Source: Micromonospora olivasterospora (GTDB lineage Bacteria > Actinomycetota > Actinomycetes > Mycobacteriales > Micromonosporaceae). Taken from it: DNA of 64,000 bases. Location of the stretch: positions 2,790,001 to 2,854,000 of the forward strand of contig NZ_VLKE01000001.1 of NCBI RefSeq assembly GCF_007830265.1, given 5' to 3'. The number at the start of each line of letters is the position of its first letter. The first letter of the stretch is position 1. Position numbers and translations under genes: made by a program. Below, piece after piece: positions 26,198 to 36,959 of this stretch. A model generated the notes under the pieces. It was not told where the DNA came from and ran no database searches. It saw nothing but the letters and a program-made list of their open reading frames with translations.

Positions 26198-27769
26198 TCA
26201 GGCGACGAAGCGGGTCCGGCGGCGCTTGGCCACCAGGTAGCCGCCGACGCCGGCCACGAGCAGCAGGGCGCCGATGCCGGCGACCAGGCCGATGGAGGTG
26301 CCGGTGATCGGCAGGGTCCCGCCGTCGTCGTCACCGTCTCCGCCGCCCTGGCCGCCGTCGCCGGCGGCCGCGTTGACCAGGATCTTCGCGGTGTCGTTGG
26401 CCGGCTTGAGGTCCTTGTAGAAGCCGCCGTCGCACTCGCACGGCACGTTGACCTTGACGAGGCCGGTGGCGTTGGCGATCACCTTGTCGATGCGCAGGCG
26501 GAACTCGCCGGTCAACTCCTCGCCGGCCGGGGCGATCGGGCCCGGGTAGCACCGGTACTCGCGCCCACCCGGCTTACCGGGCTCGTCCCAGTCGTTGGCG
26601 TTGCCCTTGCGGGGAGCGCACTCGAAGGGAACCTCGACGGCCGTGGTGCCGGTCGGCACCGTGACGTCCACGTAGGTGACATCCATGTCGGTACGGAGGT
26701 AGTCGAGGGTGGCCGGGCCGTTGTTGCGGAAGCCGACGGTGGCGGCGACGACGTCGCCCGCCTTGCCGGTGAGCTTGGCGCCGATCGCCTCGAGGTCCGC
26801 ACCGTTGTCGCCCGAGACCGTGATCTGCCACTCGGTGAAGTTGTTGGTCGGGTCGGTGTCCGTCTGCGCGGCCCGGGTCACCTTCGTCGGGGCGTCGCGC
26901 AGGGTCAGCTTGGGCCCGCTGCCGCGCTTGGCCGCCCGGGCGCCGGCCTCCTCGCGCACGTCGAACAGGTCCTCGAAGTCGCCGTACGTCAGGAAGCGGG
27001 CGTTGCCGTACTCGTGCCCGGGGGCGTACGTGTCCTTGCCGAGCTGGAAGTTCAGCGTCGCGGTGCGCCCCTCGCCGGCCGGGATCTCTTCGTCCAACAG
27101 GCAGGCGATGAGGTGGTCCTCGACGTAGAAGCAGTTGCTGAACCGATCCTTGGTGCGGATCGAGTAGTCGAGGTCGAACCAGGCGACCACGTCCTTGACG
27201 GGCTTCTCGCCGACGTTCACCACGGTCAGCGGCGCCTCGAACGCCCCGCCGGGCTTGACGGTGAACTCCGTGTTCGGCCCGCCCGCCAGGTCGACGCCCT
27301 CGCCGATCCGGATCCGTGAGGTGTAGCTGCCCCGCCCCTTGCCGGCGACCTGGAGGCTGATCTTGAGGTCACCGGAGTCGTCGACCGCCGCCTTGTCCGT
27401 GGGGACGATGGTCACGTCCTCGGTCCAGGTGCCGTTGAGGTCGTCGACCGAGACGGGAAAGTGCTCCTTGCAGAGCAGCACGCCCTCTTCCGGGGTGGTG
27501 CAGTCGCCGTGCTGCGCGGCAATGGTGACCTTGCCAACGAGCGAGCGGTAGTCGTACCGCACGGCGACGTCGTGCAGCACGGTCGGACGGTCGCTGAACA
27601 GGTGCAGCGCGTCGGACTTGCCCGGCGAGCCCGGAGCCAGGGTCATGTTCTGGAAGTAGAGCTCGACCTGGGCCGCGGGTGCGGCCACGGCGGGGGTGGC
27701 GGAGGCGGCGACGAACGCGCCTGCGACGCCGAGCCCGGCCAGCCAGCGCCGGGTGGAGTGCTTGAGCAT
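26198..27769 (-). CDS. Sortase-anchored (LPXTG-type) surface protein
   Basis: 523 aa. Signal peptide MLKHSTRRWLAGLGVAGAFVAASATPAVAA, an all-beta ectodomain with CARDB/DUF11-like modules (NTEFTVKPGGAFEAPLTVVNVGEKPVKDVVAW; VVAATVGFRNNGPATLDYLRTDM) and a few Cys, an acidic Gly/Asp linker, then LPITG, a TM helix and the charged tail KRRRTRFVA, a complete cell-wall sorting signal. The ATG at 27769 has GGGAGG at good spacing. No enzyme motif; likely structural or ligand-binding. No sortase gene in the window. Confidence 0.85.
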   Translation of the reverse strand: MLKHSTRRWLAGLGVAGAFVAASATPAVAAPAAQVELYFQNMTLAPGSPGKSDALHLFSDRPTVLHDVAVRYDYRSLVGKVTIAAQHGDCTTPEEGVLLCKEHFPVSVDDLNGTWTEDVTIVPTDKAAVDDSGDLKISLQVAGKGRGSYTSRIRIGEGVDLAGGPNTEFTVKPGGAFEAPLTVVNVGEKPVKDVVAWFDLDYSIRTKDRFSNCFYVEDHLIACLLDEEIPAGEGRTATLNFQLGKDTYAPGHEYGNARFLTYGDFEDLFDVREEAGARAAKRGSGPKLTLRDAPTKVTRAAQTDTDPTNNFTEWQITVSGDNGADLEAIGAKLTGKAGDVVAATVGFRNNGPATLDYLRTDMDVTYVDVTVPTGTTAVEVPFECAPRKGNANDWDEPGKPGGREYRCYPGPIAPAGEELTGEFRLRIDKVIANATGLVKVNVPCECDGGFYKDLKPANDTAKILVNAAAGDGGQGGGDGDDDGGTLPITGTSIGLVAGIGALLLVAGVGGYLVAKRRRTRFVA

Positions 27770-28049
27770 GAGGGGAATCCTCCCGTGGGGGATCAGGGTG
27801 GAGCCCGTGGATCTTAAGGATCTTTTAAGTCCGCAGGTCAACCCGATCCGTCGATCCCATCGGGAATGGGCCGAACGGTTGATCACATCTGGCGTAAGGT
27901 TCGACCGCCCTGTCCACCCGGAGTGATCCCGGCGCCACTGTCCATCGCCCCATCGGCACGTCGTTCACCACAGCCGGAGTGCGGCCACGTTCGTCGCAAC
28001 GATCCGCCCGTCCGATTCCGTCATCACAGGCAGGACAGCGGGAGGTGCA
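27770..28049. other. Divergent intergenic region with AT-richer patch
   Basis: Contains CTTAA-N7-TTAAG at about 27814-27830, an AT-rich inverted repeat that may be the promoter or operator of the surface protein gene. No gene seen elsewhere in the stretch. Confidence 0.4.
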
Positions 28050-28160
28050 GTGACCTGCGAGGAGTTCGCCGACTCGCGGCTGGCCGCGCTGCGCCAGGAC
28101 CGGCTCGCCGAGTGGACCGCCGCCCACCCCGAGCACGTCACCGTCCCGCGTCAGCGGTAG
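28050..28160 (+). CDS. Small 36-residue ORF
   Basis: GTG at 28050 has GGGAGG four bases upstream, and the frame (MTCEEFADSRLAALRQDRLA then EWTAAHPEHVTVPRQR) ends at TAG 28158-28160. The opening MTCEEF resembles zinc-finger anti-sigma N-termini but the HxxxC part is absent, so it may be a decayed or genuinely tiny protein. It overlaps the convergent gene at 28151 by 10 bases. Confidence 0.4.
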   Translation: MTCEEFADSRLAALRQDRLAEWTAAHPEHVTVPRQR

Positions 28161-28363
28161 TCGTCCTCGTCGGCCGCCACCACCCGGGCCTGCTCCATGG
28201 CGTCCCAGTCGGCGACCTCCAGGCCCCGGCTCGGCTCGGGCTCGCCGTCGGCCGGGTCGGCCGACATGGCCTGCTCGACGGCGTCGGCCGGGGGCGCCTC
28301 CGGGTCCCGCTCCTCGGGAGCGAGGTGGTCGCTCGGGGCGAAGTCCTCTTCGGGCTGAGCCAT
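28151..28363 (-). CDS. Small acidic conserved protein
   Basis: 70 aa, strongly acidic and Pro/Ala-rich (MAQPEEDFAPSDHLAPEERD ... GLEVADWDAMEQARVVAADEDDYR), probably disordered, with a conserved-looking GLEV-x-DWDAMEQARVV end. The ATG at 28363 has GGGAGG upstream. I recall similar short proteins in Micromonosporaceae, but none with a known role. Convergently overlaps the small ORF at 28050. Confidence 0.65.
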   Translation of the reverse strand: MAQPEEDFAPSDHLAPEERDPEAPPADAVEQAMSADPADGEPEPSRGLEVADWDAMEQARVVAADEDDYR

Positions 28364-28496
28364 CGTCCCTCCCGGTGGATCGGCGGAAACCTACCCACAC
28401 CGTACGGGGTGCGCGGGGTCCACGCTCGTCGGCGGCGGAAGCCCAGTCGCCCGAATCGCCCCTCCGGACCCGATCCGCGGTGCCAGGATGGGTGCC

Positions 28497-28880
28497 GTGG
28501 GCTTCCTGATCCGGCTGGCGATCACCGCGGTCGCGCTGTGGATCGCCACGTTGGTGGTGCCCGGCGTCCACGTGACCGCCCGGACCGGGGGCGACACGGC
28601 GCTGACCCTCGTCGTGGTGGCACTGATCTTCGGCGTGGTCAACGCCGTGCTCAAGCCCGTGATCAGGGTGGTGGGCTGCGCCTTCTACCTGCTGACCCTG
28701 GGGTTGTTCGCCCTGGTGGTCAACGCGCTGCTGTTCCTGCTCACCGGCTGGATCGCCCGCGAGCTGGACCTACCGTTCCGGGTGGACGGTTTCTGGGCCG
28801 CCTTCTGGGGCGCCGTCGTGGTGGCGGTGGTGAGCTGGCTGATCAGCGTGGTGATCCCGGACGGCCGGAGGGAGCGGTGA
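28497..28880 (+). CDS. Phage holin family / YvlD-like membrane protein
   Basis: 127 aa, four TM helices (GFLIRLAITAVALWIATLVVPGV; LTLVVVALIFGVVNAVLKPVIRVVGCAFYLLTLGLFALVVNALLFLLTGWIA; FWAAFWGAVVVAVVSWLISVVI) with the NAVLKP motif of the YvlD/Phage_holin_4_2 family. Despite the name it is chromosomal and not phage-linked here; YvlD-type proteins are tied to envelope stress. Start set at GTG 28497; ATG 28488 is possible but sits on its own ribosome site. Divergent from the acidic protein gene. Confidence 0.82.
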   Translation: MGFLIRLAITAVALWIATLVVPGVHVTARTGGDTALTLVVVALIFGVVNAVLKPVIRVVGCAFYLLTLGLFALVVNALLFLLTGWIARELDLPFRVDGFWAAFWGAVVVAVVSWLISVVIPDGRRER

Positions 28881-29043
28881 GCTCCGCGACCGGCGCGTCC
28901 GCCGCGCGGGGCGTACGGGAAGGGTCGGTTGTGCCGGCGGGCGGCTGCTACGGGATACTGCCGGCGGAGGACAGCGCGGTCCGGCGCACCACGGAAGACA
29001 GCGGCCAGTACGGCCGAGAGCGGTAAGTAAGGAGCGTTCGACA

Positions 29044-30066
29044 ATGCCCATCGCTTCCCCCGAGGCTTACGCCGAGATGCTGGACCGGGCCAAGGCCGGC
29101 CGGTTCGCGTACCCCGCGATCAACGTGACCTCCTCCCAGACCCTCAATGCGGCGCTGAAGGGCTTCGCCGACGCGGAGAGCGACGGCATCATCCAGGTCT
29201 CCACCGGCGGCGCCGAGTACCTGTCCGGCCCGTCGGTCAAGGACATGGTCACCGGCTCGGTGGCGTTCGCCGCGTACGCCCACGAGGTCGCCAAGAACTA
29301 CCCGGTCAACATCGCCCTGCACACCGACCACTGCCCGAAGGACAAGCTGGACAAGTTCGTCCGGCCGCTGATGGGGATCTCGCAGGAGCGCGTCAAGCGC
29401 GGCGAGGAGCCGCTGTTCCAGTCGCACATGTGGGACGGCTCCGCGGTGCCGGTGGCGGAGAACCTGGAGATCGCCGAGCAGCTCCTCGGCGAGGCCGCCA
29501 AGGGCAAGATCGTCCTCGAGATCGAGGTCGGTGTCGTCGGCGGTGAGGAGGACGGCGTCGAGAACGCCATCAACGAGAAGCTCTACACCACCGTCGAGGA
29601 CGGCCTCGCCATGGTGGAGGCGCTCGGCCTGGGCGAGAAGGGCCGCTACATGGCGGCGCTGACCTTTGGCAACGTGCACGGCGTCTACAAGCCGGGCAAC
29701 GTCAAGCTCCGCCCCCAGGTGCTCCACGACATCCAGGTGGCGGTCGGCGCCAAGTACGGCAAGGAGAAGCCGCTCAGCCTGGTCTTCCACGGCGGCTCCG
29801 GCTCGCTGCTCTCCGAGATCCGGGAGGCGCTGGACTACGGCGTGGTGAAGATGAACATCGACACCGACACCCAGTACTGCTTCACCCGCCCCGTCGCGGA
29901 CCACATGTTCCGCAACTATGACGGCGTGCTCAAGGTCGACGGCGAGGTCGGCAACAAGAAGATGTACGACCCGCGCGTCTGGGGCAAGGCCGCCGAGGCC
30001 GGCATGGCCGCCCGCATCGTGGAGGCCTGCGAGGCGCTGCGCTCCACGGGCACCAAGATGAAGTAG
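29044..30066 (+). CDS. fbaA: Class II fructose-bisphosphate aldolase
   Basis: 340 aa. Zn-binding and catalytic features are present: ALHTDHCPKDKLD (catalytic Asp and first metal His), FQSHMWDGSAVPVAENLEIA, LEIEVGVVGGEEDGVE, the GNVHGVYKPGNVKL His and LVFHGGSGS. Cleaves fructose-1,6-bisphosphate to DHAP and G3P in glycolysis. AAGGAG seven to eight bases before ATG. Followed by a terminator and, across a LOG-family gene, the DUF3151 gene, a neighbourhood shared with mycobacteria. Confidence 0.96.
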   Translation: MPIASPEAYAEMLDRAKAGRFAYPAINVTSSQTLNAALKGFADAESDGIIQVSTGGAEYLSGPSVKDMVTGSVAFAAYAHEVAKNYPVNIALHTDHCPKDKLDKFVRPLMGISQERVKRGEEPLFQSHMWDGSAVPVAENLEIAEQLLGEAAKGKIVLEIEVGVVGGEEDGVENAINEKLYTTVEDGLAMVEALGLGEKGRYMAALTFGNVHGVYKPGNVKLRPQVLHDIQVAVGAKYGKEKPLSLVFHGGSGSLLSEIREALDYGVVKMNIDTDTQYCFTRPVADHMFRNYDGVLKVDGEVGNKKMYDPRVWGKAAEAGMAARIVEACEALRSTGTKMK

Positions 30067-30080
30067 GGACGTCCGCGACG

Positions 30081-30111
30081 GCGGCCGGCACCCGGGGCGG
30101 GTGCCGGCCGC
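30081..30111 (+). terminator. fbaA terminator
   Basis: Perfect 13-bp stem (30081-30093 with 30099-30111), 5-nt loop, followed by TTTCC, 14 bp after the fbaA stop. Confidence 0.85.
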
Positions 30112-30125
30112 TTTCCGTAGCGGGC

Positions 30126-31334
30126 TCAGCCGGCCGTCAGCAGCCGGATCGCCTCGTTCACGTCGTCGGTGAGGTGCACGCTGCCGGACAGGTCGCCGAA
30201 CGGCGAGGCGGCCAGCAGCGGGCGCAGCAGCGACTCGACCGGCAGCTCCCGCGTCCAGTACGCCCGGTCCAGGAAGACGTACGCGCCGCTCGCCCCGTCC
30301 GTGCCGTAGTACGTCTTCGTGGCCGCCTGGAACACCTCCTGCACCGTGCCCGCCCGGCCGGGCGCGAAGACGATCCCGCCCCGGGCCAGCCGCAGGATGG
30401 TGTCCTCGCGGATCGCGTTCGAGAAGTACTTGGCGATCCGCCCGGCGAACAGGTTCGCCGGCTCGTGGCCGTACAGCCAGGTGGGGATCGCGAGCCCGCC
30501 GGTGCGCGCCCAGTCCAGGTCCTCGCCGCGCTGGCGGGGCACCGTCGACGGCGGAGCCCACCGGGCCCGGACCTCCAGCGCGGCAGCCGTGTAGCGCTCG
30601 TGGTCGGTGAAGTCCGGCGCGGTCGCCAGCAGGTCGATCGCCGCCGTGAGCTCCTCCGCCGGCCGGGTCGACAGGTACGCCCCGAGGTTCGCCGCCTCCA
30701 TCACGCCAGGCCCGCCGCCGGTCACCACCAGCCGATCGGCCCGGGCCAGCTCCCAACCCAGCACCGCGGCCATCCGGTACGGCACGCTGCCGCGCGGCAC
30801 CGCGTGCCCGCCCATCACGCCCACCACCGACTGCGGCCCGCGCGCGGCGAGCCAGGCGCGGGTGGCGTCGACGAGCGCGTTGTCGACACCGTGGTCGTGC
30901 AGCCGCTGGCCGAGCGCCTCCCGGACGTCCGGCAGCGCCCCGCCGTGCGCCCGGAAATGGTCGTAGACCCGGGTGTCGTACATGGCGGCGAAGCCGCCCT
31001 CGGCGAAGCCGGCGGCCAGGTCGTCCGGGGTGTAGAGGTGCGACGGCTGGGTCGGGTAGGGCAGCCCGGAGAACGGCGGCACCACGTTCGCGCCGCGCCG
31101 GACCAGGTCCGCGCCGATCTCCCGGGAGGCGAACCGGCAGCCGACGAAGAGGGTGCCGGTCACCTCCGTCCGGGTCAGGTCGGGGACCGGGTCGAGGTCG
31201 AGGCGCAGGCCCTGGACGGTCAGCCCGGCCAGGGTGCCGGTCGTCAACCGCCGGTCGAACGCGTCGCGGGTCTCGACCTCGAGGGTGCTGGTGTCGTGCG
31301 GCTCGATGACGTCCGCAGGAGGTGGGGTCGGCAC
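30126..31334 (-). CDS. LOG-family nucleotide/lysine decarboxylase-fold protein
   Basis: About 402 aa. The C-terminal two thirds has the Rossmann-like LOG fold: VVTGGGPGVMEAANLGAYL and APGRAGTVQEVFQAATKTYYG, matching GGGxxGxM and PGGxGTxxE with an Arg in place of the second Gly. LOG proteins are phosphoribohydrolases acting on nucleoside monophosphates. An unusual N-terminal domain of about 130 residues (TLEVETRDAFDRRLTTGTLAGLTVQGLRLDL...FVGCRFASREIGADLVRRG) contains pentapeptide-like text of unknown role. GTG at 31334 or 31337. Confidence 0.82.
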   Translation of the reverse strand: MPTPPPADVIEPHDTSTLEVETRDAFDRRLTTGTLAGLTVQGLRLDLDPVPDLTRTEVTGTLFVGCRFASREIGADLVRRGANVVPPFSGLPYPTQPSHLYTPDDLAAGFAEGGFAAMYDTRVYDHFRAHGGALPDVREALGQRLHDHGVDNALVDATRAWLAARGPQSVVGVMGGHAVPRGSVPYRMAAVLGWELARADRLVVTGGGPGVMEAANLGAYLSTRPAEELTAAIDLLATAPDFTDHERYTAAALEVRARWAPPSTVPRQRGEDLDWARTGGLAIPTWLYGHEPANLFAGRIAKYFSNAIREDTILRLARGGIVFAPGRAGTVQEVFQAATKTYYGTDGASGAYVFLDRAYWTRELPVESLLRPLLAASPFGDLSGSVHLTDDVNEAIRLLTAG

Positions 31335-31406
31335 CACGCCATCCTGCCCGCCCGGGGCAACCCGCCAAACCGCCTCCGGGCCCCCCGGCGATCGGAGCCG
31401 GACCGA

Positions 31407-31439
31407 CAGGAGCCCGGCGGCCAGGCCGCCGGGCTCCTG
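31407..31439. promoter_or_regulatory. Perfect 15-bp hairpin upstream of the LOG-family gene
   Basis: Arms 31407-31421 and 31425-31439 with a 3-nt loop, about 70 bp before the minus-strand start. It could be an attenuator in the leader or a relic terminator; there is no gene stop beside it. Confidence 0.45.
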
Positions 31440-31617
31440 CGTAACCGGGTCCTGGGGAGGCTCCGGACCAATAGTTGTAGTGGAAACCACCGCCGGGCGG
31501 CATGGGCCGCAGGTCCGGCGGCTGGAGCCGCAGGCGTGACCAACGCCTCAGCCGTTCAGCCAGGCGGGTCCGCCGACCCCCTCGCGCGCCGGATCTGGAA
31601 GCGGGTTGAATGGGACG

Positions 31618-32043
31618 ATGCAGAACCTGTTGCCCGAGCCGCCGGCCACCCATCTGCCGGATCACGCCGATGCCGACGCCGCGCTCGCCGCCGCCGAGGC
31701 CGGCGGCGATCAGGCGTACGAGGCGGTCGCCGCCCGCTTCCCGACCTACAGCGCGGCCTGGGGTGCGCTCGCGAGTCGGGCCCTGGCCGCCGGCCAGGTC
31801 GTCCCGGCGTACGCGTACGCCCGGACCGGGTACCACCGCGGCCTCGACCAGCTGCGCCGCACCGGCTGGAAGGGGCACGGCCCGGTGCCCTGGTCCCACG
31901 CGCCCAACCAGGGCTTCCTCCGCTGCCTGTACGTGCTCTCCCGGGCCGCGGGCGAGATCGGCGAGGCGGACGAGGCCGCCCGCTGCGCCCAGTTCCTGCG
32001 GGACTGCGACCCGGCCGCCGCCGACGCGCTGGCCAGCAACTGA
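31618..32043 (+). CDS. DUF3151 family protein
   Basis: 141 aa, soluble and helical (ADAALAAAEAGGDQAYEAVAARFPTYSAAWGALASRAL; YAYARTGYHRGLDQLRRTGWKGHGPVPWSHAPNQGFLRCLYVLSRAAGEIGE), TPR-like, diagnostic for DUF3151. The gene sits near fba in many actinobacteria. Function unknown; ATG 31618. Convergent with the ATPase gene, sharing a bidirectional terminator. Confidence 0.88.
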   Translation: MQNLLPEPPATHLPDHADADAALAAAEAGGDQAYEAVAARFPTYSAAWGALASRALAAGQVVPAYAYARTGYHRGLDQLRRTGWKGHGPVPWSHAPNQGFLRCLYVLSRAAGEIGEADEAARCAQFLRDCDPAAADALASN

Positions 32044-32061
32044 CCTTCCCTGCTGACCGGC

Positions 32062-32097
32062 CACGGCCGGCCCGACAAGCTCGTCGGGCCGGCCGTG
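32062..32097. terminator. Bidirectional terminator
   Basis: Perfect 15-bp stem (32062-32076 with 32083-32097) between convergent stops at 32043 and 32105. Confidence 0.85.
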
Positions 32098-32104
32098 ACG
32101 CTGC

Positions 32105-34407
32105 TCAGAGGCCCTCGGCCACCGCTGCCGCGATCTTCAGCCAGGCGTCCCTGGTGGCCGAGGAGAGCTGCCCGTACCGGATCGGCTCGCCCGTGTCGAT
32201 CAACCGCTCGTACGGCGCCAGCAGCACCGCCCGGGTCCGGGCGGCGAAGTGGTTCTGGATGGCCGGCAGGTCGATCTCCTTACGCGACGGTGGCATGGAC
32301 ACCACCGTCACCGCCTGCCGGACCAGCCGCTGCCGGCCGCTCTGCTCCAGGTGGTCCAGCATCCGGGCGGCGGTCTCCGCCGAGTCGTTCCGGGCCGACA
32401 TGGTGACCACCAACTGGTCGGTGGCGTCCATCGCGGCCTGCCAGTTCTGCGCCCGGACGTTGTTGCCCGTGTCCACGAAGATCAGTTTGTAGAACCGGCT
32501 GACCACCTCCCGGAGCTCGGCGAACGCCGAGGCCGTGAGCATTTCCCCGCCCGTCGCCGACTCGTCCGAGGCGAGCACGTCGAACATCCCCTCGCCCTGC
32601 GAGCGGACATACTGCGACAGGTCGCCGACCCGCCCGTGCGCGCCCTGAAACTGGCCCAGGTCGCGCAGCAGGTCGCGCACCGTACGGGAGTGGAAGTCCT
32701 GCTGGGCACGCATCCCGAGGGTGCCCTGGGTCTCGTTGTTGTCCCAGGCGAGCACGTAGCCGCCGCGCTTCTGGCCGAACGTCATGGCCAGCAGCAGGAT
32801 CGCCACCGTCTTGCCGGCGCCGCCCTTCGGGTTGACCACGGTCACCTGGCGCAGTCCGCCGAAGTTGCGGCGCACCATCTCGATGTCGCGGCGCATCTCC
32901 TGCTCGTGCCGCCCCGGCGGGAGCCGGACCAGACCCGTCCGGTTCACCACCGCCCGTACCCCCGTCGTGGCCAGCGGCTCGGCCGGCCGCGCCTGCCGGC
33001 GCCGGGCGAAGTCCTCCGCGGTCGGCGGGGCCTGCGCGCCCGGGGCCCAGGCCGGGTCCGGGTAGCCCGGCGGCACCCGGGTCACCCCGTCCGCCTCCTG
33101 GTACGGCGGCTGCGGCGCCGGCGGCTGGCCCTGCTGCGGCCAGGCCGGCGGGTACCAGCCCGGCGTCGCGGGCTGGGCTGCCTCGCTCTCGCCGGGTTGG
33201 GCCGGGCCGGGACGCCACCCGACCGGCGGGCCGCCCGTGTACCCGGGCGCGTACGGGTCGACCGGCGCCCCCGCGGCGTGCGGGTGCGGGGCCGGCGGCC
33301 CGGGCGGGTTCATCACCGGCGGGAACGGTCCGGGCGGAGGCGGCGAGGCCTGCTGCCCGAGGGCCTCGACCGGCTGCCTACGCGCCTCGGCCGGCGGAAC
33401 GGCTGCCTCGACGGCTGCCTCGGTCGGCGGGACGGCTGCCTTGACGGCTGCCTCGGCCGGCGGGACGGCTGCCTCGGTCGGCCGGCTGGCCTGCGGCGGC
33501 GGCTCCGCCGCCCACAACGCCTCCGGCCCGCCGTCCCCGGACGGGCCCGCCTCCGGGCTGGCGGCCGGGGACGGGCTGACCGGCTCCGCGCCGCGGTTCG
33601 CAAACGGCCTCGCCTCGGGCCCGCGGTTCGCCGACGGGCTGACCGGCTCCGGGCCGCCGTTCGCGGTCCGCTGCGGCGGCAGCGCCCACGGCGACTCGCC
33701 GGGCCCCGCCCGCCGCCGTCCGTCCCGCCCGTCCCTGCCGGCGGGTGCGCGTCGGCCGGAGGGTCCGCCACGGCCCGGTCCGGCTCGGCCGGCCCGTGCA
33801 CCGCCACGCGGACCGGCTCTGCCTCCGCGACCTGCCCGTGCGCTCCCGCACGGTCCGCCTCGGCCGGCGCGTCCTCCACCGCCCGGCGCCCCTCGACGGT
33901 CGTCCGGCCGGCGTCGGCCAGCGCCCGTCCGCCGTCGGCGGCGCCGCCCACCGGTCCGCCGTTGGCGGCGCCGCTCGCCGGTCCGCCGGCCGCGGACGCC
34001 TCGGCGGGCGGTACGGCGGCGACCGGCCCGTCCATCGTGAAGGGAAGGTTCAGATCCACCGGCGCCGGTTGGGCGACGCCCTGCGCCGCAACGCCGGGCT
34101 GGTGCGGCCGGTGCGGCGCGTACCCACTGCGCGGGTCGAGCGACGGGTACATCTGCGCGCCCAGGCTCGGGTAAGCGCTCTGCGGGTCGATCGCGCCCGC
34201 GTACGCGTTCGGCGGCTCGGCGTACCCGTTCCCGGCGGCGTGCGGCGGCGGGACGGTGGCCGGCGGGCGACCCGTCTCCGCCCAGGGCGGCGGGGCGGGG
34301 TCGGCCGGCCCGGGATCGGTCGGGTCCGGTCGCCACAGCGGTTCGATGTCCCGCTCCGGCGCCGGCTGCTGGCCGGGTACGTGGACCCGGTCGACGTTCT
34401 CGTCCAC
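32105..34407 (-). CDS. MinD/ParA-like ATPase with long Pro/Ala-rich N-terminus (frameshift in the linker)
   Basis: The C-terminal 270 residues are a deviant-Walker ATPase: VTVVNPKGGAGKTVAILLLAM, then LAWDNNETQGTLGM and KLIFVDTGNNVRAQNWQAAMDATDQLVVT. The preceding 490 residues are a disordered Pro/Ala/Gly linker with AAVPPAEAA repeats, as in ESX/type VII-associated ATPases and cell-pole proteins. Start GTG 34407 (VDENVDRVHVPG, AAGGA upstream). The first part reads in a different frame from the ATPase: near 33701-33707 one G/C appears missing, and adding it joins GGGRG to PGESPWALPPQ and gives 767 aa. Alone, the ATPase frame stays open far upstream without its true start. Confidence 0.75.
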
Positions 34408-34535
34408 GGCGGTTCCTTCCCATTCCTCCTGCCGAGGATAGGCCCCCGCGGCCGAACCGCCCGGCTGTCGACGTCGATCTTCGCCGGCCCAGTCAGCGCG
34501 TCTCCTTCGCCGCGCCCGCCCGGCTGCCCGCGGGG

Positions 34536-35549
34536 TCAGGCCGTCCAGACCGCCCAGGCGCCCGGTTCGACCCACCAGGACCGCTTGCGGCTCAGCTCAC
34601 CCTCAACCCCGTCGTCGAGGTACGGCACCCGCTCGTCGCGCGGGATGACCGCGACCGCGCGTCCCCGGGCCCGGCGCACCTCGAAACGCACCCGCTTCCT
34701 GCCGAGCACGGAGCGGGTGACGACGGGCAGAGCCACCGCGACCTCCACCACACCGTCGGCCGGGTCGGCGGCGGCGAGCAGCGGCAGCCCGTCGAGCTGG
34801 GCGTACCCGCCCGCGTTACCGACCGCGCAGGCCAGTAGCGGGTCGTCGCCGTCCGAGAGCACCGCGTCGTCGACCTCCACCCGCCCCCGCCAGTGCAGCG
34901 GCCGGCCGGCCTCGTCGGTCGCGCCGAGCAGCGCGCCGTCCAGGGTCACCGAGCCGCCGTCGTTGCGCAGCAGGTCGAGCCGGCGCGGGGTGCCGTCGAG
35001 CACCGCGGCGGCCACCGTCGCCGGGTCGCGCGGCAACCCGAGCTGCGCGGCCAGGTCCCGCTGCCCGCCGCCCCGGGCGGGGTCGAGCGGGAGTACGCCC
35101 ACGGGCGGCAGGTCCGGCACCGTACGGTTGCCCGGCAGGTCGTCGGGTCGGCGGCTGGGCGGCGGAGCGTACCGGCGGACGAGCCGGCGCAGGACGGCGC
35201 GCAACTGGGCGTCGCTGGCCGTGGCGACGACCAGCCGGGTCTTGGAGTCCGGATCGGGCCAGGTGAGGCCGTCGGGGCGGGGCGGGGCGTCGAGCCGGGC
35301 CAGCACCTCGTCGATCTCGGCGTCGGAGCGGGCGGTGACCGTCTCGACCCGGGCGCCCCGGGCGGTGAGCGCGTCCGCGCAGGCCAGCACCGGTACCCGG
35401 GGGGTCTCGCAGCGCTCCTCCGCCGTCCCGGCGCCGGTGGTCTTCCCGGGGTCCTCCGGCGCGCCGCCGCAGCAGGCTCCGCCGCTGCCGCAGCCCCCAC
35501 CGGGAGCGTCGCGCTCCGAGCCGAGGGTGAGCAGCACCACGTCGTACAC
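34536..35549 (-). CDS. Diacylglycerol kinase-like protein
   Basis: 337 aa. The C-terminal region (LLACAVGNAGGYAQLDGLPLLAAADPADGVVEVAVAL...RRARGRAVAVIPRDERVPYLDDGVEGELSRK) matches the lipid-kinase beta-sandwich lobe with its YLDDGE-like substrate loop. The N-terminal lobe is weaker; LPPVGVLPLDPARGGG takes the place of the usual GTGN motif, so catalytic competence is uncertain. A Cys/Gly-rich insert (GGGCGSGGACCGGAPE) near residue 20 could bind metal. GTG at 35549 with AGGAGG upstream, divergent from purA. Confidence 0.65.
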   Translation of the reverse strand: MYDVVLLTLGSERDAPGGGCGSGGACCGGAPEDPGKTTGAGTAEERCETPRVPVLACADALTARGARVETVTARSDAEIDEVLARLDAPPRPDGLTWPDPDSKTRLVVATASDAQLRAVLRRLVRRYAPPPSRRPDDLPGNRTVPDLPPVGVLPLDPARGGGQRDLAAQLGLPRDPATVAAAVLDGTPRRLDLLRNDGGSVTLDGALLGATDEAGRPLHWRGRVEVDDAVLSDGDDPLLACAVGNAGGYAQLDGLPLLAAADPADGVVEVAVALPVVTRSVLGRKRVRFEVRRARGRAVAVIPRDERVPYLDDGVEGELSRKRSWWVEPGAWAVWTA

Positions 35550-35627
35550 GAAGCCTCCTGCCTCCCGGCACGACCCCTGCCGGCCGCGCCGTCACTACTT
35601 GTTAGCCTGACACCCCGGGCTCGCTGA

Positions 35628-36959
<1,332 letters not shown>

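Noticed and set aside
28138..28398. Alternative minus-strand frame overlapping the 70-residue acidic protein
   Set aside because: Arg/Pro/Thr-rich shadow; the acidic frame has its own GGGAGG and a plausible conserved end.
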